Notes under the pieces: model-generated
The model's database searches: none
Seen by the model: the letters and a program-made list of their open reading frames with translations, nothing else
What the model was told of the DNA's origin: nothing
Shown here: one piece after another, positions 1 to 7,991 of the stretch
How the letters are laid out: each line of letters opens with the position of its first letter
Numbering within the stretch: position 1 is the stretch's first letter
From: Comamonadaceae bacterium
GTDB lineage: Bacteria; Pseudomonadota; Gammaproteobacteria; Burkholderiales; Burkholderiaceae_C
Assembly: GCA_947450695.1 (NCBI GenBank)
Contig: CANFWV010000030.1
Coordinates: 1-39,772 of the forward strand
Direction of reading: 5' to 3'
Length of the DNA stretch: 39,772 nucleotides
Translations under genes and position numbers: made by a program

Positions 1-823
1 CGCCATTCAAGGCCAAGTGCTGTCGGGTGACCGCACCGACGTCTTGCTGCTGGACGTGACACCGTTGTCCCTGGGTATCGAAACCATGGGCGGCGTCATG
101 ACCAAGATGATCAAGAAAAACACGACCATCCCGACCAAGTTTGCACAGACCTTCTCGACCGCTGAAGACAATCAGCCAGCCGTGACGATCAAAGTGTTTC
201 AGGGTGAGCGCGAGATTGCCTCCGGCAACAAAGGCCTCGGCGAATTCAACCTCGAAGGCATTCCACCAGCAGCCCGTGGCACGCCACAGATTGAAGTGTC
301 GTTTGACATCGACGCCAACGGCATCTTGCACGTCGGCGCCAAAGACAAAGGCACCGGCAAAGAAAACAAGATCACCATCAAGGCCAACTCCGGTTTGACC
401 GAAGCTGAGATCCAGCAAATGGTGAAAGACGCTGAACTCAATGCCGCGTCCGACAAAGAAAAGGTCGAGTTCGTTCAAGCCAAGAACAATGCTGAGGCAA
501 TGGTCCACAGCGTGCGCAAATCTTTGGTCGAGTACGGCGATAAGCTAGATACCGGCGAGAAAGAGAAAATCGAAAAAGCCATCGCCGACATGGAAGAAGC
601 GCTGAAAGGCGAGGACAAAGCCGCAATTGATGCCAAGAATGCGGCCTTGATGGAAGCCAGCCAAAAGTTAGGCGAGAAGATGTACGCAGACATGCAGGCC
701 AGCCAAGCCGAGCAAACCGCGGCGGCTGGCCCTGGCGGCGCTTCTGGTGCGACAGGCAATGACGCTAAGGCTGCCGACGATAATGTCGTTGACGCCGAAG
801 TCAAGGAAGTCAAAAAGGGTTGA
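1..823 (+). CDS. dnaK: Chaperone protein DnaK (Hsp70), 3' part
   Basis: The window opens inside this gene; the reading frame runs from base 2 to the TGA at 821-823, giving 273 residues. DnaK is the cytosolic Hsp70 chaperone that binds unfolded segments in an ATP-dependent cycle with DnaJ and GrpE. The visible part starts just before the linker: the hallmark stretch [20 protein letters not shown] is followed by the beta-sandwich substrate-binding domain ([29 protein letters not shown]) and the helical lid. The last ~40 residues are a Gly/Ala-rich flexible tail ending in an acidic/basic segment ([10 protein letters not shown]), the usual position of the bacterial DnaK tail. The ATPase domain lies outside the window. 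dnaJ follows 111 bases downstream on the same strand, the standard dnaKJ order. Identification is secure. Confidence 0.98.
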   Translation, partial: AIQGQVLSGDRTDVLLLDVTPLSLGIETMGGVMTKMIKKNTTIPTKFAQTFSTAEDNQPAVTIKVFQGEREIASGNKGLGEFNLEGIPPAARGTPQIEVSFDIDANGILHVGAKDKGTGKENKITIKANSGLTEAEIQQMVKDAELNAASDKEKVEFVQAKNNAEAMVHSVRKSLVEYGDKLDTGEKEKIEKAIADMEEALKGEDKAAIDAKNAALMEASQKLGEKMYADMQASQAEQTAAAGPGGASGATGNDAKAADDNVVDAEVKEVKKG

Positions 824-832
824 ACCTTTATT

Positions 833-889
833 CGGGCTTCGGCCCGTTGACTCAAAGCGGAATCAAGGGCTGAGCCCGGATTCCGCTTT
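833..889 (+). promoter_or_regulatory. Tandem hairpins in the dnaK-dnaJ spacer
   Basis: Two perfect inverted repeats follow the dnaK stop. The first is CGGGC-TTCG-GCCCG at 833-846, a UUCG tetraloop stem. The second is an 11-bp stem, AAAGCGGAATC (854-864) with GATTCCGCTTT (879-889), whose loop holds an extra GGGC/GCCC stem (867-870 with 874-877). The second stem ends in TTT but lacks a long U-run, so it is more likely a partial terminator or RNA-stability element that sets the DnaK:DnaJ ratio than a full stop. The structure is read directly; the role is inferred. Confidence 0.65.
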
Positions 890-934
890 CCTGCTTTCTG
901 ATCCCCCGAATTTTTTCACTGAATACGCAGTTTC

Positions 935-2074
935 ATGGCCAAAAAAGATTATTACGACACGCTAGGTGTGGCAAAAAACGCCAGCGACGAGGACATTAAA
1001 AAAGCATATCGCAAGCTCGCGATGAAGCATCACCCTGACCGTAATCAAGGTGAAGGATCCAAGGCCTCTGAAGAAAAATTCAAAGACGCCAAAGAAGCTT
1101 ATGAGATGCTGTCGGACGCCAACAAGCGCGCGGCCTATGACCAGTATGGCCATGCCGGGGTGGATCCCAACCGGGGCGGCGGAGGCGGTGGTGGACCTGA
1201 GGGTTTTGGTGGTTTTGCAGAAGCTTTCGGCGATATTTTTGGCGACGTGATGGGCGGTCGCAACCAGCAACGCGGTGGCCGCCAAGCATTTCGCGGAGGC
1301 GACCTCAGCTACGCCATGGAAGTCACTCTGGAAGAAGCTGCCAGCGGCAAGGACGCACAAATCCGCATCCCAAGTTGGGACGACTGCAAGTCCTGCCAAG
1401 GCAGCGGCGCCAAACCTGGCACCAAGGTCGTCACCTGCACCACCTGTCACGGCCATGGCGTGGTGCAGATGCGCCAAGGTTTTTTCAGCGTCCAGCAAAA
1501 CTGCCCACAGTGCAAAGGCACTGGCAAACTCATCCCTGAACCCTGCGTGTCTTGCCACGGCGTTGGCAAAACCAAAACAAACAAGACCCTCGAAGTCAAA
1601 ATTCCAGGCGGTATTGACGACGGCATGCGCATTCGCTCGACCGGCAACGGCGAACCCGGCACCAACGGCGGTCCACCCGGCGATCTGTACATCGAAATTC
1701 GCATCAAGAAGCACGACATTTTTGAACGCGAAGGTGACGACCTGCATTGTGTTGTGCCCATCAGCTTTCCGAGGGCTGCACTCGGTGGTGAGATCGAAGT
1801 ACCGACACTCTCGGGCAAAGCGGCCATTGACATTCCCGAAGGCACGCAAGCTGGCAAACAGTTCCGCCTGCGTGGCAAGGGCATCAAAGGCGTTCGCTCC
1901 AGTTACCCGGGTGATCTGTATTGCCACATCGCTGTCGAAACACCGGTGAAGCTGACAGAACACCAGCGCAAGCTCCTGAAGGAATTGGAAGAGTCGCTGA
2001 AAAAAGGCGGTCCCAAGCATTCGCCCACCGAAGAAGGTTGGGCCGACAAGTTGAAGAACTTCTTTAGCGCCTGA
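935..2074 (+). CDS. dnaJ: Chaperone protein DnaJ (Hsp40)
   Basis: Full-length 379-residue class I DnaJ, the co-chaperone that delivers substrates to DnaK and stimulates its ATPase. Domains in order: J-domain at about residues 1-70 with the essential HPD motif (KHHPDRNQ); Gly/Phe-rich linker ([20 protein letters not shown]); zinc-finger region with four CxxCxGxG repeats ([32 protein letters not shown]); and C-terminal substrate-binding beta domains. The ATG at 935 is chosen because it gives the canonical [11 protein letters not shown] start. No good Shine-Dalgarno is visible before it (CGCAGTTTC), which, with the hairpins upstream, suggests DnaJ synthesis is set lower than DnaK. A strong hairpin follows the gene. 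Confidence 0.98.
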   Translation: MAKKDYYDTLGVAKNASDEDIKKAYRKLAMKHHPDRNQGEGSKASEEKFKDAKEAYEMLSDANKRAAYDQYGHAGVDPNRGGGGGGGPEGFGGFAEAFGDIFGDVMGGRNQQRGGRQAFRGGDLSYAMEVTLEEAASGKDAQIRIPSWDDCKSCQGSGAKPGTKVVTCTTCHGHGVVQMRQGFFSVQQNCPQCKGTGKLIPEPCVSCHGVGKTKTNKTLEVKIPGGIDDGMRIRSTGNGEPGTNGGPPGDLYIEIRIKKHDIFEREGDDLHCVVPISFPRAALGGEIEVPTLSGKAAIDIPEGTQAGKQFRLRGKGIKGVRSSYPGDLYCHIAVETPVKLTEHQRKLLKELEESLKKGGPKHSPTEEGWADKLKNFFSA

Positions 2075-2104
2075 TCTGCCGACTCGCTCGGTAGGCACGG
2101 TAAA

Positions 2105-2136
2105 GACCCTGACCGGACGCTACATCGGTCAGGGTT
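2105..2136 (+). terminator. Terminator-like hairpin after dnaJ
   Basis: A perfect 10-bp inverted repeat, ACCCTGACCG (2106-2115) and CGGTCAGGGT (2126-2135), encloses a 10-base loop and can be extended by one G-U pair. It starts about 30 bases after the dnaJ stop. The U-run after the stem is poor (TTGACG), so efficiency is uncertain, but position and stem strength fit the end of the dnaKJ transcript. Confidence 0.6.
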
Positions 2137-2198
2137 GACGACGTAGAGTGGAGGTCTGCCCTATAGTCGTATTCCTTTCCTTTACCGCCCCCGATCAC

Positions 2199-3317
2199 AT
2201 GAAAACAAAAGCCGCAGTCGCCTGGAAGTCAGGCCAACCCTTGACCATTGAAACCGTCGATCTTGACGGACCAAGATTTGGCGAGGTGTTGATCGAAATC
2301 AAGGCCACCGGCATTTGTCATACCGACTACTACACGCTCTCAGGCGCTGATCCGGAAGGCATTTTTCCAGCGATTCTGGGCCATGAAGGCGCTGGCATTG
2401 TGGTCGACGTTGGACCCGGCGTGACCTCGCTGCAAAAAGGCGACCATGTCATTCCGCTCTACACGCCAGAGTGCCGCCAGTGCAAATACTGCCTGTCGCG
2501 CAAGACCAATTTGTGCCAGTTAATTCGCAGCACGCAGGGCAAAGGTTTGATGCCCGACGCCACCAGCCGCTTCAGCTTGGACGGCCAGCCGATCTTCCAT
2601 TACATGGGCACATCGACTTTCAGCAACTTCACCGTCGCGCCCGAGATCTCGCTGGCCAAAATCCGCAAGGACGCACCGTTTGACAAAGTCTGCTACATCG
2701 GCTGCGGCGTCACCACTGGCATTGGTGCCGTGCTGTTTACGGCCAAGGTCGAAGCTGGCGCCAACGTGGTGGTCTTTGGTCTGGGCGGCATTGGCCTGAA
2801 CGTGATTCAGGGTGCCAAGATGGTGGGCGCCGACAAGATCATAGGCGTTGACCTGAACCCCGAGCGTGAAGCCATGGCGCGCAAATTCGGCATGACGCAC
2901 TTCTTGAACCCAAAAGCCATTGAAGCGGCCGGTGGCAATTTGGTCGACGCCATTGTGCAACTGACCGATGGCGGCGCTGACTACAGTTTCGAGTGCATCG
3001 GCAACACCAAAGTGATGCGTCAGGCGCTCGAATGCACGCACAAGGGCTGGGGCCGCAGCATCATCATCGGCGTGGCCGAAGCCGGCGCTGAAATCTCAAC
3101 CCGCCCGTTCCAGTTGGTAACCGGTCGCAAATGGGAAGGCTCCGCCTTTGGCGGGGCACGCGGCCGCACCGACGTGCCGAAAATTGTCGACTGGTACATG
3201 GAAGGCAAGATCAACATCGACGACCTGATCACGCACACCATGCCACTGGAAGACATCAACAAAGGCTTTGACCTGATGAAAAGCGGCGAGTCGATTCGCG
3301 GCGTTGTGCTTTACTGA
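2199..3317 (+). CDS. frmA: S-(hydroxymethyl)glutathione dehydrogenase / class III alcohol dehydrogenase
   Basis: A 372-residue zinc- and NAD-dependent medium-chain dehydrogenase that oxidises S-hydroxymethylglutathione in formaldehyde detoxification. Class III ADHs are usually about 370 residues. Catalytic-zinc ligands are visible at C40 (ATGICHTD) and H62 (LGHEGAG), with the third Cys in CYIGCGVTTG. The structural zinc site is C92-x2-C95-x2-C98-x7-C106. The Rossmann NAD motif is FGLGGIGLNVIQG. The ATG at 2199 is preferred over an upstream in-frame start at 2148 because it gives the family N-terminus MKTKAAVAW. The usual partner, S-formylglutathione hydrolase, is not adjacent; the next gene is convergent. 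It could be called adhC in other schemes. Function is secure; the symbol is by convention. Confidence 0.95.
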   Translation: MKTKAAVAWKSGQPLTIETVDLDGPRFGEVLIEIKATGICHTDYYTLSGADPEGIFPAILGHEGAGIVVDVGPGVTSLQKGDHVIPLYTPECRQCKYCLSRKTNLCQLIRSTQGKGLMPDATSRFSLDGQPIFHYMGTSTFSNFTVAPEISLAKIRKDAPFDKVCYIGCGVTTGIGAVLFTAKVEAGANVVVFGLGGIGLNVIQGAKMVGADKIIGVDLNPEREAMARKFGMTHFLNPKAIEAAGGNLVDAIVQLTDGGADYSFECIGNTKVMRQALECTHKGWGRSIIIGVAEAGAEISTRPFQLVTGRKWEGSAFGGARGRTDVPKIVDWYMEGKINIDDLITHTMPLEDINKGFDLMKSGESIRGVVLY

Positions 3318-3333
3318 GTCAGGCAGCTTGGCG

Positions 3334-5619
3334 CTAGCGTGTGACAGGCGCGTCGATAGCTGCCAGCACTTTGGGCGGTGACATCGGCAGCTCGGTCATG
3401 CGCCTTCCCACGGCATCTGCAATCGCATTGGCAATCGCAGCCATCGCCGGTACGATGCTGACCTCGCCCGCCCCCTTCACGCCAAACGGATGATTGGGGT
3501 TGGAAACTTCAACCAGCACCGCTTCAATCATGGGTAAATCTGACGCCACTGGCATGCGGTAATCCAAGAAGCCTGCATTGGCGAGGCCTCCTTTCTGGTT
3601 GTAGATGTACTCTTCGTTCAACGCCCAGCCAATACCTTGCACCACACCCCCATGAATCTGACCTTCAACATAGCTGCGGTGAATGGCGCGCCCGACGTCT
3701 TGCGCGGCGACAAAGCGCAAGATCTTCACAGCGCCGGTTTCGGGGTCAACTTCGACGTCGCAGAACTGCGTTGACAACCCCGGTGCTTGACCGCTGGCGT
3801 TGACAGACACTTCAACCGCAATAGGTCCCCCGGTGAGCCCCCGCTTAGACGCAATGGCTTGGAGCGATAGAGGCTCAAAGTCGCCGACGCCGCATTCACG
3901 AACCTTGGCACAGCCGTCTTCCCAGATCACGTTGTCAATGTCTGTTTTCCACATCAAAGCCGCGCGCAAGCGCAGGTTCTCGATGGTTTTTTGGCAGGCT
4001 TCTACCACTGCGATACCGGTTGCAAAGGTGACCCGTGACCCCCCGGTGACGTGGGTGTAACCAATCGAGGCGGTGTCGGCCACGATGGAGCGGACTTTGT
4101 CGTAAGGCACACCCAAGGTCTCGGCCGCCATCAAGGCCATCGATGCCCGTGAACCACCAACGTCCACGCTGCCGGTCGCCAAGGAAACAGTCCCGTCTTC
4201 ATTGATGTGCACAGAGGCACTCGATTCGCCGCCGCCGTTGAACCAAAAGCCCGACGCCGTACCGCGGCCTTGGTTCTTGCCAAGTGGTGCGCTGTAGCCG
4301 GGGTGATCCAACAGCACCTGAATCGTCTCAGCAAAACCATCGTGCGTGTGCTGGGTTCCCTGGACTGTCAGCGAGCCAGTTTGAACCGCATTTTTGAGCC
4401 TGAGTTTCAAGGGGTCCATACCGATTTTGGCCGCCAAGACGTCAAGCACACTTTCGACAGCAAAGGCAGAGATCGGGGAACCGGGGGCACGGTAAGCCGC
4501 GACTTTTGGTCGGTTGCTAACAACATCAAAACCGACCGCGCGCACGTTTTCAATCGCATACGGAGAAAAGGCGCAGATGGCGGCGTTCATGACGGGCGAA
4601 CCTGGAAAAGCGCCGGCTTGTAATTTGAACAACCCGTCGGCCGCCACCATCATGCCGTCTTTTTTGACGCCGATCTTGACGGTCATGGACGCGCCGGAGG
4701 TCGGGCCCGTGGCCCTGAAAACGTCTTCACGGCTCATCATGATCTTGACGGGATGACCGGTCTTCTTCGACAGCGCCAAAGCAATCGGCTCGACATACAC
4801 CACGGTTTTACCGCCGAAGCCGCCGCCGATTTCGGCCGGATGAACCAGCAGATTGCCGATCGCCATGTCGAGTAACTTGGCCGTATAGAGACGCACAAAA
4901 AAGTGCCCTTGGCTCGACGACCACAGTTCAGCTTGACCATCTGCACCATAACGCGCAAGGCAAGCATGCGGCTCCAGATAGCCCTGGTGCACGGGTGCGG
5001 TTTTGAAGCTCATCTCGACAACTTCATCGGCCGCGGCAAAGCCCGCATCCAGATTCCCGATCTTGAACTCGACTCTCTTTGAAATATTGGAGGGACGGCT
5101 TGGGTTGGGTTCAGCGCCGCGTGTAATCATGTCTGCAAACAACAAGGGGGCGTCGACTGTCATCGCCTCGTCCACGTCGATCACGTGGGGCAGCACTTCG
5201 TAATCAACTTCGATCAGCCGCAAGGCCTGCTCGGCGATAGCCTTTGTGGTGGCGGCGACAGCGGCCAGCGCATGGCCTTCGTAAAGCACCTTGTCACGCG
5301 CCAGCACGTTACGCGTCATGTGCCAGTAATTGACAGCGGCTCGTTCCGGTCCGACATATTCAAATTTTTGTTCGGGGAGGTCGCTGCCGATGATCACGCT
5401 TTTAACGCCCGGCAGGGCTAGCGCCTTGGACAAGTCAATCGAGCGGATCGTCGCATGGGCATGTGGCGAACGCAAGATACTGGCCCAGAGCATGCCGGGC
5501 AGCGAATAATCTGCTCCGTATTGGGCTGTACCAGTGACCTTGGGCACGCCATCCGGCCGAACCGGGCTGGTGCCAATCAGTGGTGCCACTTTGTCCGTAC
5601 GGTTTGTTTGCATCAGCAT
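3334..5619 (-). CDS. Xanthine dehydrogenase-family molybdopterin-binding large subunit
   Basis: A 761-residue molybdenum-cofactor subunit of an XDH/CO-dehydrogenase-type hydroxylase, which inserts water-derived oxygen into a substrate C-H bond and passes electrons to the [2Fe-2S] and FAD subunits. The N-terminal a/b hammerhead domain (GTAQYGADYSLPGMLWASIL) is followed by Moco-binding domains with EIGGGFGGKT. The presumed catalytic Glu of the family is E719 in KGAGEVS. The active-site loop reads AYRAPGSP near residue 376, which is neither the AYxCSFR loop of true CO dehydrogenase nor AYRGAGR of form II, so the substrate is unknown. The start is ATG 5619 (or ATG 5613); both overlap the stop of the upstream small-subunit gene, implying translational coupling. 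No dedicated CoxDEF-type maturation genes are nearby. Confidence 0.9.
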   Translation of the reverse strand: MLMQTNRTDKVAPLIGTSPVRPDGVPKVTGTAQYGADYSLPGMLWASILRSPHAHATIRSIDLSKALALPGVKSVIIGSDLPEQKFEYVGPERAAVNYWHMTRNVLARDKVLYEGHALAAVAATTKAIAEQALRLIEVDYEVLPHVIDVDEAMTVDAPLLFADMITRGAEPNPSRPSNISKRVEFKIGNLDAGFAAADEVVEMSFKTAPVHQGYLEPHACLARYGADGQAELWSSSQGHFFVRLYTAKLLDMAIGNLLVHPAEIGGGFGGKTVVYVEPIALALSKKTGHPVKIMMSREDVFRATGPTSGASMTVKIGVKKDGMMVAADGLFKLQAGAFPGSPVMNAAICAFSPYAIENVRAVGFDVVSNRPKVAAYRAPGSPISAFAVESVLDVLAAKIGMDPLKLRLKNAVQTGSLTVQGTQHTHDGFAETIQVLLDHPGYSAPLGKNQGRGTASGFWFNGGGESSASVHINEDGTVSLATGSVDVGGSRASMALMAAETLGVPYDKVRSIVADTASIGYTHVTGGSRVTFATGIAVVEACQKTIENLRLRAALMWKTDIDNVIWEDGCAKVRECGVGDFEPLSLQAIASKRGLTGGPIAVEVSVNASGQAPGLSTQFCDVEVDPETGAVKILRFVAAQDVGRAIHRSYVEGQIHGGVVQGIGWALNEEYIYNQKGGLANAGFLDYRMPVASDLPMIEAVLVEVSNPNHPFGVKGAGEVSIVPAMAAIANAIADAVGRRMTELPMSPPKVLAAIDAPVTR

Positions 5620-6098
5620 GGTGTAGTACCCCGCATCTCGCGTGCGGCATCCAACACCGCTTCGATGATTTTGTTGTAGCCCGTGCAGCGGCACAGATTA
5701 CCCGCTAACCAAAAGCGCACTTCTTCTTCGCTCGGGTCAGGGTTGCGTTCGAGCAAGGCACGGGCTGCGATCAAAAACCCAGGTGTGCAAATGCCGCATT
5801 GCAGTGCCGCGTGTTCCAGAAATTTGCGTTGCAGTACATGCAGGCGTTCACCTTGGGCCATGCCCTCGATGGTTTGAATCGACTTGCCTTGCGCCTCAAC
5901 ACCCAACACCAGGCAAGAGCACACCAAGCGCCCGTCCAGCGTCACGCTGCAGGCACCACAATCGCCGGTGCCGCAGCCTTCTTTGGTGCCGGTCATGCCC
6001 AATTCGTCACGCAGGACAGTCAGCAAGGTCTCCTGGGTGTCACACAGAAACTCACGAGCATCGCCGTTGACAGTGGTTGTGATGTGGTGCTTTGACAT
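5613..6098 (-). CDS. [2Fe-2S] small subunit of the molybdenum hydroxylase
   Basis: A 161-residue iron-sulfur subunit of the same enzyme, carrying two [2Fe-2S] clusters between the Mo site and FAD. The plant-ferredoxin-type N-terminal domain has GCGTGDCGACSVTLDG plus a later Cys (LVCSCLVLG). The C-terminal helical domain has the second cluster motif QCGICTPGFLIA and LCRCTGYNKI. Length matches the family. ATG 6098 (MSKHHITTTVNG) is chosen because it lies 1 base after the stop of the FAD-subunit gene; a longer in-frame extension to 6260 would run inside that gene. The 3' end overlaps the large-subunit start. Subunit order FAD - FeS - Mo resembles coxM-coxS-coxL. Confidence 0.95.
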   Translation of the reverse strand: MSKHHITTTVNGDAREFLCDTQETLLTVLRDELGMTGTKEGCGTGDCGACSVTLDGRLVCSCLVLGVEAQGKSIQTIEGMAQGERLHVLQRKFLEHAALQCGICTPGFLIAARALLERNPDPSEEEVRFWLAGNLCRCTGYNKIIEAVLDAAREMRGTTPC

Positions 6099-6099
6099 G

Positions 6100-6972
6100 T
6101 CAATGTTTTCCCATCGCTCTGTCGAGCGCAATGTGTGCCGCGCGCTTGGCCAGCACGCCTGCGACCTTGATTCGGAACGCTTTGGTTCCGCGCTTGTCGT
6201 CGATCGGTTGGGCGGCCGCACTGGCCGCTGCGGCCAGTCGTTCAAGTGCAACGGCATCAACCTTTGTCCCGATCAGCGCGGCGGCCGCTTCTGGCACCAG
6301 CAGCGCACGTGCAGCGACAGCACCCAGACTAACCCGAGCGTGTATGCACAGCCCGCTCTCATCAAGCGTCAGGTTGATGCCAACGCCAACCACCGCAATA
6401 TCCATCTCTGAACGAGGCGTGAAGCGCAAGTAAGCATCCCCTGATCGTGCTGCGCGCTTGGGCAACAGAAAGGAAGTCACCATCTCGCCTTTAGCCAGCA
6501 ACGTCTTCCCAGGACCCGCGGCGAGCTGTTCGACCGGCACTGCACGACGACCCTCAGGCCCGATGATATGGGCGATCGCACCGGCGGCCATCATGGCCGG
6601 CACACTGTCCGCAGCGGGAGATGCGTTACATACATTGCCGCCTATCGTTGCGCGTCCACGGACCTGAACCGACCCGATCAGGTTGACGGCATCAACCACA
6701 CCCGGCCAGGTTTTGGCAAACGTAGCATCTTCAGTCAGCCTCATACAAGAAACCGCAGCACCGATCAGATAGCCGCCGTTTTCAGCAGAAATCGACGTCA
6801 TCTCAGCGATATTTTTGACATCGACCAACAGCTGAGGCGTGTGCTGTCCGGATCGCATTTGAATGATCAGGTCAGTCCCTCCTGACAGTACTTTGGCCGT
6901 ACCTGTGGCTACGGCCAGCAAGGCCACTGCCGCCTCTGCAGTCGTCGGGATTTCATAACGGACTTCACTCAT
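6100..6972 (-). CDS. FAD-binding medium subunit of the molybdenum hydroxylase
   Basis: A 290-residue FAD-binding subunit (CoxM/XdhB-like) that takes electrons from the iron-sulfur subunit to an external acceptor. The two FAD motifs are present: LSGGTDL near residue 31 and TIGGNVCNAS in the middle. The C-terminal CO-dehydrogenase flavoprotein domain follows. ATG 6972 (MSEVRYEIPTT) is chosen because a strong Shine-Dalgarno (GAAGGAGGG) lies just upstream; an earlier in-frame ATG at 6999 has none. It is the first gene of the three-subunit set and lies about 57 bases after the nitronate monooxygenase gene, so it may be read through from that operon. The physiological electron acceptor cannot be told from sequence. 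Confidence 0.93.
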   Translation of the reverse strand: MSEVRYEIPTTAEAAVALLAVATGTAKVLSGGTDLIIQMRSGQHTPQLLVDVKNIAEMTSISAENGGYLIGAAVSCMRLTEDATFAKTWPGVVDAVNLIGSVQVRGRATIGGNVCNASPAADSVPAMMAAGAIAHIIGPEGRRAVPVEQLAAGPGKTLLAKGEMVTSFLLPKRAARSGDAYLRFTPRSEMDIAVVGVGINLTLDESGLCIHARVSLGAVAARALLVPEAAAALIGTKVDAVALERLAAAASAAAQPIDDKRGTKAFRIKVAGVLAKRAAHIALDRAMGKH

Positions 6973-6991
6973 CTCACCCTCCTTCTCATGT

Positions 6992-7015
6992 TGATGCACC
7001 GGTAGAGGTGCGTCA
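6992..7015 (-). other. Intercistronic hairpin before the molybdenum hydroxylase genes
   Basis: TGATGCACC (6992-7000) pairs with GGTGCGTCA (7007-7015) as a 9-bp stem (one G-U) with a 6-base loop. It lies between the nitronate monooxygenase stop and the Shine-Dalgarno of the FAD-subunit gene. There is no U-run, so an RNA processing or stability role is more likely than termination. Confidence 0.4.
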
Positions 7016-7028
7016 TGGCACCATCCGC

Positions 7029-7982
7029 TTACCCCAGCAGTTGCCTTCGCGCCTCTGCATATTCCCGCTTCAACTGGGCCACAAAGTCAGCCGTACTTTG
7101 AACTTTAGAGACAACACCGATGCCTTGGCCGCAACCCCAAATGTCTTTCCAGGCCTTGGTCCGGTTGCCACCAAAGTCCATCTTGCTGGGATCGCTCTCT
7201 GGCAGGTTCTCGGGGTCCATGCCGGCGGCACGTATGGAGGCGGCCAGGTAGTTGCCGTGCACGCCCGTGAACAGGTTGCTGTAAACGATGTCGTCTGAAT
7301 TGCTGTCGACGATGGCCCGCTTGTAGTCGTCAGCGGCGCGGGCTTCTTCCGTGGCGATGAAGGCCGAGCCGATGTACGCGAAGTCAGCGCCCATGGCTTG
7401 TGCAGCCAGCACCGCGGAGCCGGTGGAGATGGCACCTGAGAGTGCCACCGGGCCGTCAAACCACTGCCGGATTTCCTGCACCAAGGCGAACGGACTTTTG
7501 ACGCCCGCATGGCCACCGGCACCAGCGGCCACGGCGACCAAACCATCGGCACCCTTCTCTATCGCTTTGTGGGCAAACCTGTTGTTGATCACGTCGTGCA
7601 GCACCACAGCGCCGTAGCTGTGCGCCGCAGCGTAGACGTCTTCACGTGCGCCTAGCGAGGTGATGTAAATCGGCACCCGGTGCTTCACGCACATTTCCAT
7701 GTCACTCTCTAGCCGCTCATTTGACTTGTGGACGATCTGGTTGATGGCGAAAGGTGCAGCCGGCCGGTCAGGATGGGCACGGTTATGCGCTGCCAACGTT
7801 TCCGTGATTTGAGCGAGCCAATCGTCCAACTGCGAAGCGGGCCTCGCGTTCAGTGCCGGCATGGCACCAACCACTCCGGCAATGCATTGCGCTATCACCA
7901 GCTTGGGGTTGCTGATGAGGAACAAGGGCGAGCCGATGATCGGCAGTGGCAGACGACTCAAGGCACCGGGAAGTCTTGACAT
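7029..7982 (-). CDS. Nitronate monooxygenase (2-nitropropane dioxygenase family)
   Basis: A 317-residue FMN-dependent TIM-barrel protein of the NMO/2-nitropropane dioxygenase family. These oxidise alkyl nitronates such as propionate-3-nitronate, although many family members have unproven substrates. Visible features: the N-terminal LPIIGSPLFLISNP segment, the FMN-phosphate/active-site stretch AAGAGGHAG with H158, and GAISTGSAVLAAQAMGADFAYIGSAF typical of the C-terminal phosphate-binding strand-loop. The start at 7982 lies 9 bases after the stop of the upstream acyl-CoA dehydrogenase gene, suggesting co-transcription and coupling. This pairing may reflect fatty-acid or nitro-acid breakdown, but no substrate can be assigned. 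An enoyl-reductase-like role within the same fold is an alternative. Confidence 0.88.
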   Translation of the reverse strand: MSRLPGALSRLPLPIIGSPLFLISNPKLVIAQCIAGVVGAMPALNARPASQLDDWLAQITETLAAHNRAHPDRPAAPFAINQIVHKSNERLESDMEMCVKHRVPIYITSLGAREDVYAAAHSYGAVVLHDVINNRFAHKAIEKGADGLVAVAAGAGGHAGVKSPFALVQEIRQWFDGPVALSGAISTGSAVLAAQAMGADFAYIGSAFIATEEARAADDYKRAIVDSNSDDIVYSNLFTGVHGNYLAASIRAAGMDPENLPESDPSKMDFGGNRTKAWKDIWGCGQGIGVVSKVQSTADFVAQLKREYAEARRQLLG

Positions 7983-7991
7983 GGTATCAGC

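Noticed and set aside
962..2098. 378-codon open frame antisense to dnaJ
   Set aside because: It lies wholly opposite dnaJ, mirrors its codon pattern, and has no recognisable domain.
2135..2167. TTGACG...TATAGT as a promoter for the formaldehyde dehydrogenase gene
   Set aside because: The spacer is 21 bases, too long for a normal sigma-70 promoter, and the -35 overlaps the dnaJ terminator stem.
3334..6972. Carbon monoxide dehydrogenase (coxMSL)
   Set aside because: Subunit order fits, but the large subunit lacks the AYxCSFR loop of true CODH and no cox maturation genes are present.
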